This document shows, in pieces, positions 23,771 to 36,040 of a stretch of DNA of 64,000 bases. The DNA is from Mya arenaria. Lineage: Eukaryota > Mollusca > Bivalvia > Myida > Myidae. Where the stretch lies: assembly GCF_026914265.1 (NCBI RefSeq), contig NC_069134.1, forward strand, positions 8,859,758-8,923,757. The letters run 5' to 3'. Every line of letters starts with the position of its first letter. Position 1 is the first letter of the stretch. The notes below the pieces were generated by a model. The model had not been told where the DNA came from, made no database searches, and saw nothing but the letters and a program-made list of their open reading frames with translations. The position numbers were made by a program, and so were the translations under genes.

Positions 23771-26683
23771 CGGGGTCAGTGTCCGGGTTGCATTCAAGAA
23801 GGCTGATAATGGTTTGGTCGTTGGTCGCCCCGACCCGAAATTCCGCCCATGAGACCAAGCCGTCCTTGTTTGTGTCAAAGTCTTCGAAGAACCGGTCGGC
23901 AAGGTCCTCCGCGGACGCCTGGCTACCGGTTTCATCCGGGTTCTGCAATTCCGTCATCTTGTAGATTGCCTGCAAATATATGTAAGTTTAAATAGCTTGC
24001 ACTTTAATTGGTCATGTTTATTCAAAATGACACCAGCTTCAGCAAACTGTAAAGTTGAAAGTCATGAGTAAGAAGTTATTGATTATGTCTCCCAAAAGCT
24101 GCATACATGTACACGTTTTTGTGCAATGGTCATGCATGGACGTATATATGATGCACGTGATAAATTTTATGAACAATGCATATGGTTTAATCTTAGTATG
24201 CGACACTATATGTCGGAAAATAGCTCATTGTTTCTTGTTAGCATATATCCGACTTTAAAAAAAGATTCTTTTAACTTGTATATTTGTACCTTAAGAACGA
24301 TAGCGACTTTGGCTAGTTCATTTCTTTATATTAACGAATACAAAAATAAATAACCTGTTAAATGGGGCCTCCTGAATACATTACCCACCTTGCTGATAAC
24401 ATAATAATGATTGACCTATTCTACAGTAAGTTCAAGTCATCTTAATATGAAAACAATCAAAAGTTTACAAATTCTGACTTAATTAAGAACAATTGAATAT
24501 ATGGTTTTTAAAGTCCAATAAAATATATGTCTTTAGACTTAGACGTAGCGCTTTTGAGACCTGCTGCAGGCTCCGATTTCTTGGAACTTCTTAAGTCCCT
24601 TATAACAGGATTAAGCTTATCTCAATTTGTATGATTATCAGAAGAAACCATTTTTCATTTATCAAAATCCATTTTCAATATGTATTTTGGCTATTTGAAA
24701 TAAGCGACTTAATTATGAAAATCTGTGATCACACAGTTTTAAACCTTTTATTTTAAAAGGCAGACTGTGTGTGATGTTTATAGTTTCAAACAATGACTGC
24801 ATCGTATCTATGACAAGTTTTTGCATTAGGTGCTCTGAATTGTATTCCTTCGTCTGTAGACAGAGTTCGGATCTCTAATCATAGAAGTACTTGGGGTAAA
24901 CCTATAAGTTTATTGTTTATTATTGTTACGTTTCCTCAAGTTAATGCATATTTTGATAAGATTTACCTTTTGCGTATTATCTTTATTTAGGATTGTTGGG
25001 ATAAGAGTGAGGGTTGTGCACTTAAATTGGTTTAAGCCCCCAGTAAATTTACATTTTACTGACCGTTCCAAGGCCGTACCTAACAATCCTTGATAAACAC
25101 CAATAGTTTGTTGTTGTTTTTTAAAAATATATGTGTACTGAGTTTGTGTAGTTTTGTGTTGTTCCATGTATCTGGTTTGTGATCGTCTGTTTTTGTATTA
25201 TATGTCTTTGGCTATGGTATACTTTGATAAGATTACCATTCACGTTTTTACTTTATGCGGGATTGTTGGGATACACAAACTGGTTTAAACCCCCAGTAAA
25301 TTTACATTTTATTGACCGTTCCAATGCGGTGCCTAAAAATCCTTGATATACATACCTAGTTTTTTATATATAGTATGTATGCACTGTGTTGCTTGTGGAG
25401 TTTTGTGCTGTTCTTCTATGATTCTGGTTTGTGATTTTATTTTCTATGTCTTTGGTGTTTACCCAGTGCCATTAAACCGGGTTTATGTTTAAACTTCTTG
25501 CTACTGAGCTTGTTTCTGTAGCTTTTCGCGTAAATATTAAGCCTGTTAAGCTTAAGAAGTTTAGAGAAATTGGGGCCAGAAGATTTACATCTTCTTTTTA
25601 TAACAATTCACCTCCATGTATTGCTTTAAGTTCAACCGTCTTACCTAAAAACAATCTTGCACTTGATTAAGACCGAAAAACAAACAAACATTTTTAACAC
25701 TAAAATAGCATATGAACACAGGGCTACTAAAAGATAACCAAGGTCAAATAGCGTTTGATAATGTAACTTTGAAAGGAAGTTAAATGTTTGAAGCCAGGTT
25801 AATTACAAAAAAACACATTCATAAAATTCATGGGGTGATTCCCCTAATACAATGCCGTTTTGATCGTTTTTATGATAATTGCATTATTGTGCATGCTCAT
25901 AAAGACATACTCTGGCTTCATTCCATAAGACTATTAATGTTACCAGCGGCATCAGTGATCTTCAATAACACACTTTAAAGTACAAACGTACGTGCGTACA
26001 TGCATCACAAATATTTTCCTTATTGAATTAAACTAGTATTAGGAAACAGTCCTAATAAGTGTAAGCACATAATCTACTCACATACAAGATGTATCGTTTT
26101 ATTGAAAATGCAAGGGCAATTACAGGGACAAACCCAGTACCCAATCAATATAAACTACTGTGTTCTTGATTAAAGGTCCACGGACAATTTATAAACATAC
26201 AACCATACATGCAACAAGAGACACATACTGCAACACACACAACACACAAGTATTGCATAAATCCATGTAAACATACAGCTTAATGTGCGTACTTACTGAC
26301 ATAATGCTCCTCATTTCTTGACGGGATATGTAGCCATCTCCATCGATGTCATACATTTTGAAGGCCCAACTTAATTTTGCCGCCGTGTCATCACTACCAG
26401 ATACACACAAGCCAATTAAAAACTCTTTAAAATCTACGGTTCCGTTCCCATCACGGTCAAATGTTCGAAACACGTGTTCGGCAAATTCGGACGCATCACC
26501 AGCAAAGATGGAGTTATACACGTCCTTAAACTCTTCTTTTGTTAACTCTTTGTGGCCTTCTCCAAGGCGTTTGTTATATTCATAAAACCAGTCTTTTATT
26601 TCATCTGAGGAAAAACTGACTTCATTTTGTAATTCATCTATTTTTTCTTGGCGGATCTTTCGTTTCTGTCCTTTTGCCGTCAT
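23766..26683 (-). CDS. NCS-D: neuronal calcium sensor-like protein without myristoylation site (2 coding exons, 196 aa)
   Basis: Minus-strand exons 26683-26297 (129 codons, donor GTAAGTACG) and 23969-23766 (67 codons plus stop, acceptor ATTTGCAG), joined in phase 0 as in NCS-C. EF2 DRDGNGTVDFKE, EF3 DIDGDGYISRQE and EF4 DTNKDGLVSWAE are all canonical; the C-terminus LLECNPDTDPE is a variant of the family's LLQCDP ending. The N-terminus is MTAKGQKRK, basic and lacking Gly2, so it should not be myristoylated, unlike its three neighbours. A strong acceptor (TTTCTTATCTCAG) lies 13 nt before the ATG, suggesting a 5'UTR intron; an upstream in-frame ATG at 26743 falls before this acceptor and is not used in this model. 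Single-exon fusion of segments 1-3 is shared with NCS-C, its probable closest paralogue here. Confidence 0.9.
24950..25215 (+). repeat. Interspersed repeat S, tandem copy 1
   Basis: Ordered blocks tttgataagatttacc, aggattgttgggat, ggtttaagcccccagtaaat, ttactgaccgttccaaggc and caatccttgataaacac match 25218-25350. It lies in the 2.3-kb intron of NCS-D. Confidence 0.8.
25218..25535 (+). repeat. Interspersed repeat S, tandem copy 2 (longest copy)
   Basis: The longest of the copies seen: tactttgataagattacc through cccccagtaaatttacattt to gctactgagcttgtttctgt. It directly follows copy 1, forming a head-to-tail duplication in the NCS-D intron. Confidence 0.8.
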
Positions 26684-29440
26684 CTTCGTGATAAAGCTGA
26701 GATAAGAAATAAATGAAAATATTTTGAAAAGCGTTCGCAACAAATCTAAAATTATAACAGCGCTTTTTGGTTGAAAAGAAGTTTATGTTTAAAAGCAAAA
26801 ATAGAAACTAAAATTATTCATACCTGCGCATGCGTTTTAAATTTTCGAACACCATTTTCTATCCCTTCTTGTTGATTTGTTAAAAACAATTATTTTTCAA
26901 ACTTCGAAGACTGAAGGCTATAAAAGGAATATTTGTCACGGCACAATTGCACGCATGATCCTCAAACAATCTTTGATTGCCTTCATGTGCAGTTATCGCG
27001 TCGCCATCTAAACTTTGAGGAAGCAATGGTTAAACTAGGAAGCGATGGTTAAAATAAATAAAACCTTTTGGCATTCTTCTTAAGAAAACACAAAATTTTA
27101 TTTGTCTTCAATTAACGATCGATTCTCAAGAGCACAATGTAAATAAAATGGTTTGAACCGTTCCGTTATAATTATTCAAAAAAACGTTTATATCAAAAGA
27201 TAACAAAAACTGTTCAGGGTATGTTTATATTTGCATTCCTTTTATCAAAACCAGTCTATTGAAACACCTTAACATATTATTATTATTAATAGTATCCATT
27301 TTGTTTAACAATGTTCTGCATACAAATATTTAAAATACACGTTACTGTTAGAAAAGTGCTTATATTATCAACACGGAAGTTTTGCTTTAAGAAAGAACAA
27401 AGGCCGCTTACAGGCCTTATGTCCTGACCAAAACCGTGACAAGAAGACGATCTGGTAACACACCATAAAGAAATTACCAAGGCAGAAAACAAAAGTTACG
27501 AAATGACTAACACAGTCAAAAAGGTATTAGGTTTTTAACCAGAACATCACAGAGATGTTAAGAAATTCCAAGACAGCAAAACTATTAACATTGACAAATT
27601 CAACAACAGTTAAGAAATAAGCAATACAGATAAGAAACGTTGAGAAAATTACAAGACAGAAATCAGGCGTTTACAAATTACCAAGGCAGCTTACAGGCGT
27701 TATGACTTGACCAAGAACGTGGCATGAATACGTTAAGAAATGACCAAGGCAGTTAACAGGCTTTTAAAAATTACCAAGGCAACTAACAGTCGTTATGACT
27801 TAACCAAGGACGTGATATAAAGGCATTTAAAATGAACAATATTGCAAACACTCGAAACAATCAAAACAGCAAAAACCTATAAACAAAAAATACCAATTCA
27901 ACAAAACACCGTAAAAAATGACCAATACAGCACCAGACATTAAGAAGACAGCAAACACGCATTTTTTAAGGAATAACCAAGATAGGAAAAATATGTCAAG
28001 AACATTCCAAGCCAAAAAACCCATGAAACGTTAAGAAAATTCCAACACAGAAAAGGAATTATAAAAGAAGATCAATTCAACAAAACAACGTACAGTTGTG
28101 TAAGTGCACCAGCTTCTTTTTATATGAAATAAATTGATCAGCCCATTAACTTTATTCGCAAATTTGCGAATGACATTTATGAATGTAATCGTTGCAAATA
28201 AAAATCAATATTTTTTGGCATTTATGATTAGATATAAAAGTCACCAGAAGCCGTTTAATCCGGTTGATGATAAATACGGTATATGTTCCAATAATTAATT
28301 AAATACTAATTTCCTAAGAATAAAAACATTCGTGTCAGTTGCTGGCACTGGTAGTGGTAGAAATGTTTCCGTCATCACAGATACAGTTGTAACGGTCCGC
28401 TGTTGGTGGCTGGTGTTCGTTCATAGTATAACATTCCGTTATAGACGGAAGTAAGTTCATAGTACGTATGTTTACTTGGTTGGTAATATGCAAATAAGGA
28501 ATGCCCGTGTGGATTGAGAATTTACTGTATATAAAGACCAGTCGATGTTTTTCTCTGAAGGGATCTGTTGGCCCTGTTTTGTAGTCTCACGTTACACAGT
28601 TAAGGATTGTATTCCAAAATCATCTATATCCAGACAGAGTGTGGGGAGAATTCGGGTGGCTACATATAATGCAACGAAACTGATTTTGTTTGTTCTTCTC
28701 CTTGTCTTTGATTGCAACCAATTCACGACAACGTAAACGGTCAATCTCTTTTAGCATTTCTAAACAATGTTCACATTGACATCAGTCAATGTTACTAACT
28801 CAATCATTTTCAACAGTGACAATACCGTGATCCAGCAACCTTTCTGCATCTGTATTCCCCTCAGATTTGGAATTCTGGCCGATGGTATATTGCTACGGTT
28901 CAAAGTGATATGCCTGTATGCTTAACACACATTGGGCAAATGTATGAAAAGTATATAACTTCTAGACCTCTTCCGTCCAGTCGGAATTTGAGCTTTTCGC
29001 ATGATGCACATTCTTTTAAGGGCTTTACTTCTAATGTACTCAACGTGATTAGAAGGATCAACATAAGTGCAAAGGAGTTTTTGAAATTTGTTGATTAAAT
29101 ATGGACAACTCAGGATATTAACGAGGTTTTCCTTTCAGGGGAACAACATGGACATAGTTTTGAAGAGTTTAAGGTAACTTACCATTTGTCGGCCCAGGCA
29201 TTTATGTTATCAATGTTCCTCTGGAGTCAACGATAATATAAAGATTTTCATCGTCTGAAAATCAGCTAACAGTAATTCATGTGTTGACAACACTGACATT
29301 TCATAAATGAATGTTTCAGAAATAAAATGGGACTTATAATGGAACACCGGTCTCATGTAAGACCCAACTAGAAATAGAGCCAGAGAGAATTGCACGTTGC
29401 CTACGATTATTGAGATATTCACGGAACCAGGTCAGTAAGT
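26684..29440. other. Intergenic; degenerate repeat tract at about 27400-28060
   Basis: Between 27400 and 28060 a degenerate unit of roughly 30-40 bp recurs (ttaagaaa-t-accaaggcag-taacaggc variants, for example 27664-27700, 27731-27760, 27772-27810). The rest shows no recognisable exon on either strand. ORFs at 28545-28736 and 28910-29098 have no recognisable domain. Confidence 0.5.
29210..29422 (-). pseudogene. Possible inverted retroelement protease fragment
   Basis: The minus-strand frame reads ...NVQFSLALFLVGS..., then SETFIYEMSV and ELLLADFQTM, an order resembling a retropepsin region (an active-site-like strand followed by a TADGQ-like segment). The catalytic Asp is not present. It lies right before, but opposite to, the plus-strand Gypsy remnant, so the 5' end of that element may have been inverted. 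Weak call. Confidence 0.25.
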
Positions 29441-29444
29441 TGTC

Positions 29445-30068
29445 GTGGATACCAGATTCACATTTATTTTAGGAACAAACATCATTCGGTGTTGTAAGTC
29501 GGTGGCGGCCGCCTCCGCAAACACTGTGCCAGAAGTTTGGCAATTTGTTTTTAACACACTTGTCTGCAATCCCATTCCTGTAAAGTCTACAAATGAACAC
29601 AGCATTGAGATAGCTCCATATGAGACTGTGACCATCAATGGTATTGCTAGAGGCTTAGACAAGGCCCAGAAGATTGTGACAGAGAGTTCTGGTGCAATTT
29701 CATCATATCTCGTTCGCCCTCAGGTGGTTTCTATTCCTCAGCAAGGCAAGTATGCCAAGATCCCAGTTCGTGTGTGTAACATGACTGCTAGGCCCATTTT
29801 CATTCGGCCCAAGTCTGATATTTGTGTTGTCAATGAAGTGAATGTCTTAGAAAATCTCTCATCTTCCTTTCCTTCTCCTTCATCTAAACCTTCTGACAGT
29901 TCTGTTAATGATTTTGGTGTGAAGATTGACACGGAGAACTTGTCCTCAGATCAGCTCCTTCGTGTTCGCCAGGTCCTTGGGAACTGGAAAAACATTTTTT
30001 CAACTGGTCCTGTAGACATTGGCTGCACCAACATCACCCGTCATAAGATCAGACGATACGCCATTTAA
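29445..30068 (+). pseudogene. Gypsy pol: protease C-terminus and linker to RT
   Basis: Contains FILGTNIIR, the strand that normally follows a retropepsin domain, then a linker of about 170 residues leading to the start of RT. The frame ends just as the RT N-terminal region begins (frameshift around 30050), with the continuation in the next frame. Defective relic. Confidence 0.8.
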
Positions 30069-30900
30069 GCAGCCTTACCGGAAGATCCCTCCAGGGATGT
30101 ATGAAGAGGTCCGGCAACATCTCAGAGATATGTTGGATTGTGGTGCTATTCGTGAAAGCCAAAGTCCCTTTTCTTCCAATGTTGTGCTTGTCCGTAAGAA
30201 AGATGGTTCCCTTCGATTCTGCATTGATTTCCGCATGCCTAATTCCCGTACTAGGAAAGACGCATATATGCTTCCTAGATTTGATGATACGGTGGATCTA
30301 CTTGTCGGTTCTAAGTTCTTTTCTAAACTTGATCTTCGGTCCGGATACTGGCAAGTGGAGATGGAAGAGGATTCGAAGCAGTTTACGGCTTTCTCCGTTG
30401 GAAACCTCGGCTTTTACGAATGCAATCGCATGGCTTTCGGTTTAGTTAACTCGGGTGCTAGTTTTCAGCGTGTGATGGAGAGAGCTATGGGCGATTTACT
30501 TCTCCGGGAATGTCTAGATTTTGTAGACGACATTTTGATCTTTTCCGAGACTTTCGAGGAGCATTTCACCAGGTTGGAGAATGTTTTTCAACGGCTTTCT
30601 TTTATGGTCTGAAGCTAAAAGGTTCTAAGTGTGAGCTTTTCAAATCCTCCGTCTCCTATCTAGGTCACATCATTTCCCAACAAGGCATTGCTACTGATCC
30701 CGAGAAGACTTCTGCCATTACTGATTGGCCTGTTCCAGAGAATATCTCACACTTTCGTACCTTTTAAGGAACAGCTGGTTTTTACCGCCGTTTTATCAAA
30801 GACTATTCAAACATAGCCCAACCCTTAAACTGACTTCTTGAAGGTCATGGTCATACACATTCAAAATCTAAATCCAAATCAAAACGTAAAAAACCTGTTG
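30050..30900 (+). pseudogene. Gypsy pol: reverse transcriptase domain
   Basis: Recognisable motifs in order: LVRKKDGSLRFCIDFR, FFSKLDLRSGYWQV, MAFGLVNSGASFQ, the catalytic FVDDILIFS (near 30518-30545), then after a frameshift near 30605 the thumb region YLGHIISQQG and the GTAGFYRRFI block. In-frame stops interrupt the thumb/connection (30765-30767 and about 30830). Confidence 0.9.
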
Positions 30901-30929
30901 TATGACGCCCAGCAGTCTTCTTTTGATCT

Positions 30930-31651
30930 TCTTTAGGAGAAACTCTCTTCTCCTCCTGTTCTTGCTTTCGCTGATTTCTCTAAACCCTTTAAAGTCCATA
31001 CTGACGCAAGTGGGTCTGGTTTAGGAGCAGTGCTACTCCAAGAGCAAGAAGATCGCACCGAGAGGGTCATTGCCTACGCGAGCCGATGTCTTCGTCGTAG
31101 TGAGCGTAATTATCCCGCCCAAGTGGGCAGTGATCGACAAGTTTCATGACTATTTGTACGGAAACAAATTTGAAGTCACGACTGACAACAACCCCTTGAC
31201 CTACATATTGTCATCTGCAAAGTTAGACGCTACAGGTCATCGTTGGGTTGCAGCTTTGTCTGCATATGATTTTGATATCGTATATAAGTCAGGCAAACTT
31301 AATTCAGATTGTGACGGATTAAGTCGTAAGCCCCATCTGTTCTCAGAAGAGATCAAAGCTGTTTGTCTTGGCGTTTCTGTTTCAGTTTCTCCGGTTGAAT
31401 GTTTGTCTGGTGTAACGGCTCCTCGCCTGGCCAGTGAAGATGTTGTTCCTCCTGTTCCAGCAATCAATCCTGTAGATTGGAAGACAGAACAGTCCAACGA
31501 CCCTGACATTTCCAAGGTCATTTCCATCATACGTTCCGGTTCTCGTCCGAGGGGGGAGGAGACGTCGAAAGATGTCAAATCCCTATTTCGTGACTTGTCG
31601 CGTCTTTCACTAGATAATGGTGTCTTATTTAGACGCCTCTTTGGATGGTAA
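30930..31651 (+). pseudogene. Gypsy pol: RNase H domain
   Basis: VHTDASGSGLGAVLLQEQ marks the first RNase H block; EVTTDNNPLTYIL and GKLNSDCDGLSR mark later ones. Between NYPA and KWAV about 20 nt are missing and the frame shifts (near 31115), removing the conserved short motif that normally bridges them. A stop precedes this region near 30940. Confidence 0.85.
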
Positions 31652-33144
31652 TGAAGTCCAGCAGCTTGTCATTCCTTCTTTTCACAAAACTTTAGCTTTT
31701 CGTGGTGTTCACGATGACGTTGGTCATCCTGGCAAGGAGAAATCTCTTTGGCTCGCTCGTCAGCGTTCCTACTGACCTGGCATGGAGTCTGATTTCGACC
31801 GTCGTATTTCTTCCTGTCGTGCATGTGTTTGTCGTAAGACCCCAGTTGTTCCGAGGGCTAATCTTGTTCCCATTGAAACCTCGAGACCGATGCAGCTTGT
31901 CTGTATTGACTTTCTAAAGCTGGATAGGTCGAAAGGTGGATATGAAGATGTTCTGGTCATTACCGATCACTTTACTCGGTATGCCAAAGCTATTCCCTGC
32001 AAGAACCAGAAAGCTGTCACCACTGCGCGGGCTCTTTACGAGCAATTCATTGTCCATTACTCTTTACCCGAACAGCTACATTCAGATCAAGGTCGCAATT
32101 TCGAGAGCCGGGTCATCAAAGAGCTGTGTCGCATCGCAGGTGTCCGGAAGACCCGTACTACTCCCTTTCATCCCATGGGTAATCCATCTGCGGAACGCTT
32201 TAACCGCACGCTCATGCGGATGCTAGGGACACTGAGCGATGATCATAAGGGTAATTGGAAGGAGTTTGTTCCCGCTTCGGTTCAGGCATACAACGCCACC
32301 AAATCCAGTTCTACGGGCTATTCCCCTCATTTTTCTCATGTTTGGGTGGCATCCCCGTCTTTCTGTCGATGCTTTTCTAGGTACTTCTCCTGGCAATGAA
32401 GGTGCCAAGTCCCATACGTCATATGTTTCTCGCCTCCAAGAGCGTCTCCAATACGCCTACCGTGTTGCTGGTGAAGCGGCGAAGAAACGTGCCAATCAGA
32501 ACAAGGCCCAGTATGACAAGCGAGTTCGGGAGAATAAACATTCTGTCGGTGATGTAGTTCTTGTCCGGAAAGTCAATTTGCAAGGTCGCCAGAAGTTAGC
32601 AGACAAATGGGAGAAGGATCCATACTCCATAATTGCGATCCCCTTTCCAGATCAGCCGGTCTTCAAGGTCCAGTTGGAAACCGGAAAAGATCCCATTCGT
32701 ACCCTTCATCGAAACATGTTGTTGCCGTTTATCTCCATTCCGGAACCGGAAGACGTCACCGTCACTCCTGTCCCCAAGAAGCGGACTAGAACATCCCGTC
32801 CTCCACCGTCCCCATCATCTGAGTATGACGCAGATTCCAGCTCATCTGAGACTTCCGTCTACATCATTCCACAACGAAGAGGCCATCAACCCGCTCCTGA
32901 ACCACCCACAAGCGTCAGTTATGGCAAAACCCCATCTTCTGCTTCTTTTCTATCACGTCGCTCCATTCAATCCCCCATAAACTCACTAAATAGTCCCAAT
33001 GCCCTTCCTCTTGTCCCCTCTTCTATTTCAGTGACCCCGCCGGTGCCTACTCCCAGGCCGAGGCGTACCAGGCGTCTTCCAGAGCGGTACGGAGAGTGGG
33101 TATCTTCACAGATAGCGGAAGACGTAGTCATATATATTTACTAA
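31640..33144 (+). pseudogene. Gypsy pol: integrase with C-terminal GPY/F-like region
   Basis: The zinc-binding His-His-Cys-Cys segment (GVHDDVGH ... SCRACVC) is followed by the catalytic core with D (VCIDFLKL), D (HSDQGRNF) and E (NPSAERFNR), then, after a frameshift near 32340, a tail with DVVLVRK and LHRNMLLPF and a Pro/Ser-rich end. A stop (31773-31775) splits the zinc-binding and core parts. The tail alone is open for 301 codons (32239-33144). Confidence 0.88.
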
Positions 33145-33711
33145 ATTTTTATTATTATTTAGTGTTTTCTACTGTTCTAATTCTGAACACAGTGGTATGT
33201 TTTTTATTTTGTTGCAGTGCTGGAGCCATTGATATTTCATTACTGCAATTCTGTTTATTTTGTCTTTATACTGTTTTTATCTGTCTTGCTTTGTGCTAAG
33301 TTACATATGGTTTTCACATATATATGTATTTCTTGGCAGATACTGGGCAGTGGTGCTGATCGTAGGCCTGACAACCCTACGATGGGATCATTATCATTTA
33401 TTATGTTTTGTATGTGTTTATTGTTGCAAAATAATTTTCACCTATACATCTTTTTCAGTGAGGAATGATTTTCTCATTATTGTTTTGATATATTTTTCAC
33501 TTGACGTGATTTCACTTTCATGTCATATTAGATGTTCATCTTTTAGAAATATTATTATGTTTAACATTGATAGATTATTTTTCAGTGTGAAGCCCTTTTT
33601 ATGAATTTTCAGGTTACACCAGGTTCATCAACTTTTATCTTTATGTTAACACTCCTCTTAATATTTTTTTCATTTAGGAATGTCAGAGACATTTTCAACT
33701 AAGAGGGGGAG

Positions 33712-34324
33712 TGTGTAGAATAGGCCAATTTCAACTATAACTCCACCCCTACTGTCCTGTTTGTTATTGTCACTTGTTTGTCCATGTGATTCTCATGTTT
33801 ATGTAAATGAGTGTATGAGGTTATGTATGAAAGTGGTCAAACGGGTATATTTATATTTAACTAACAGTTTCATTGGCTCTCCTATTTTTATCTCACCGCC
33901 CTTACTAATTTCCTTCATTTTGGCTATCACTTGTTTTCTAGAAGTCGGACTGCGAGGCCCGCTTCTCCTTCAAAGTCATTTCTATATTGTTACAAAACTT
34001 TATAGTTTATATATTCATATTTAATAGTGTACTGTTTCACAGTCTGGTGAGTGTATTTCTTTATTACATTCATATTAGTATTTATTTGTATTTAATCCGA
34101 AAAGCTGTAATTAGAGATAACCTGCTTAATTGTATTTACAGAATTTCATGAAGGGCGTGGCACTTGCTTTTATCTTGTATGTTTTGTATTGTGTCTTATA
34201 AATGTTTATTGTTTCTGTCATAATGTTATTATATTTATAGGTTTTTCTATACGACCATTGAGAAATAAATATATCGAATCCTGAGAAGTGTTGGGTCGAA
34301 GTACTATATCCCCACGTCTACACA
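33712..34324 (+). repeat. 3' LTR of the Gypsy element (613 bp)
   Basis: Begins TGTGTAGA directly after a polypurine tract and ends TCTACACA, a perfect 8-bp inverted terminus with TG...CA ends. An AATAAA lies at 34264-34269. No matching copy exists upstream in the window, so the partner 5' LTR has been lost or lies elsewhere. Confidence 0.85.
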
Positions 34325-34955
34325 AAATTATGTTAAATGATATTATAGAGTTAGACCTAGTATGTTTAAACTTGTACAGCTGTTTAATACACAAAATAAA
34401 TCTGAAGCATTAATGTTAGGTGAATATATATCGGAAGCATTTAAGATTCGATATACTTTATTAATGAATATATAAACCATATCATTAATTGTTCATCGTA
34501 ATAGTAGTTTTAACATTATTATTTAGAATATTTAATGTTCATATTTTACCCTTATGTTGATGTCTTGGATATTGGAAATTTGTTAAAATACATTTTTATG
34601 TTATTGCTGCTTTTTTAATTACTTAATCATGTAAGAAGGATGATGCTTGTTTTCTCTACACCGGTGTTACTCCCGTTTCAAATGTTATATTGATCATTCA
34701 CTGAATAATTATTGCTAATATTATAAGCAAAGTCTATGCTTAAAGCATCTATTTTGATTTTTGTTGTTGTGCAAGATCTATGTTAAAGCAAGATCTGATT
34801 GAAGCAAAATCGTTATTTAAGTCATCTTTGTCTAGTTTTCTGTTGTGCAAGATTTATGTTTAAGCACCATCTGAATGAAGCCAGATCGTTGTTTAAATCA
34901 TCTTTGTCTAGTTTTCTGTTGTGCCCCACTCTTTTAAAATAATGATGCCTTGCTA
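34325..34955. other. Spacer with local direct repeat
   Basis: AT-rich, no gene. A unit of about 75 bp (gttgtgcaagat-tatgtt-aagca...gatcgtt-tttaa-tcatctttg) is repeated around 34765-34840 and 34848-34920. Confidence 0.5.
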
Positions 34956-34959
34956 AAAT

Positions 34960-36040
34960 CAAATTTTAAAACTACTTGTACCCTTTCAATGCATTCAAAA
35001 ATCTTTGAAAAAGTTATTGCTGACTAACTATCCAATTACTTTCATTTCTTCATACTCATTTTTTGACAATTTCCTATGTGTCTTTAGAAAATGCCATGGA
35101 TGACAAACAACATTGCTGAAACTCCCCGAGGACTGGAGACAGGCTTTAGGCAAAAATCATTTTCATGCAGCTGTGCTGATGGATTTGTCAAAAGCGTTCG
35201 ACTGCTTGCTGCTTGATATACTTTGGCAAAAACTGTCGGCATACTGTCATATAGACCTGCTACCGCACCTGCAATCGTATATAACAGATAGAAAACAACA
35301 GCTTAAATACAACCAAATAGTTAATTAGCTGTTGGGCTGATATAAGTAAGGGTGTTCCTCAAGGCTCCATCCTTGGGTCGCTACTGTTTAATGCTAATCT
35401 AACATCAACTCTGCAAATTGAAAGCAGTATCTTAATTAATTGACTTATTTTACTAACATAAAATGCAGGAAAATCCTGACAAATTTCAAGCTACTGCTGT
35501 TGGACTTTTACCAACAATCCAACTTTTCAAATTGGAGAAGGCAATTTATCATGTAACGATACGGTCTTACTACTGGGCATCGATACTGACAAAAAGTTTA
35601 ATTCTGACACACAAATACAGAATATTTGCAAAAAAGAGAGAAGCTATTCAAATCATCGTTCGGAAAATAATAGGTCATAACGTAAGGGGACTTAAAAGAC
35701 TGTTTAAAATGTTTCATGAACAAAAATCGAAAAATAAACAGGAAAGAGCTATTAAATGTGTATTGATTTAAGGGATCATATGAAGATCTTTGAGAGAGTA
35801 AGATTGCCAACATTACCATTCAGACTAGTTAGAAACATGACCATTGAAACATTTGCAATTATATATAACCTAGTGCCTATTCTCTTCGATCTAATTGTTA
35901 GAAAAAAAACTCAATATCACATTCAGGTTCATCTATATTTTGGAGATACTTCGAGTAAAACCAGAACGTTTGGTATAAACGCAGCTCCGGTTTTATGGAA
36001 CTGAGACTTTTCAGTTCATTTCAGAAAATGCGCAAAATTC
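34960..36040 (+). pseudogene. Decayed non-LTR retrotransposon reverse transcriptase
   Basis: Fragments in three frames keep the order of a LINE-type RT: SKIFEKV-like start (34995), EDWRQALGKNHFHAAVLMDL then SKAFDCL (35118-35205), SYITDRKQQLKYN, SKGVPQGSILGSLLFN (35345-35395), NPDKFQA (35470), then the C-terminal segments QERAIKC (35740), IETFAIIYNLVP (35845) and APVLWN (35985). The YxDD-bearing block is deleted. Resembles Jockey/CR1-like elements; exact clade not decided. Confidence 0.8.

Larger units (their letters stand above)
29445..34324 (+). mobile_element. Ty3/Gypsy-type LTR retrotransposon, 5'-truncated and broken
   Basis: The order is post-protease linker, reverse transcriptase, RNase H, integrase, 3' untranslated region, polypurine tract (aagagggggag, 33701-33711) and 3' LTR (33712-34324). 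This domain order is that of Ty3/Gypsy elements. No gag, no intact protease and no 5' LTR were found upstream, so no target-site duplication can be read. At least three frameshifts, three or more in-frame stops and one small deletion make it non-functional. Confidence 0.9.

Noticed and set aside
26684..26743. Upstream in-frame ATG for NCS-D (26743)
   Set aside because: A strong splice acceptor lies between it and the ATG at 26683, and paralogues start at the equivalent of 26683.
28100..29440. 5' LTR or gag of the Gypsy element
   Set aside because: No stretch matches the 3' LTR ends (TGTGTAGA...TCTACACA) or body, and no zinc-knuckle or capsid-like frame was seen.
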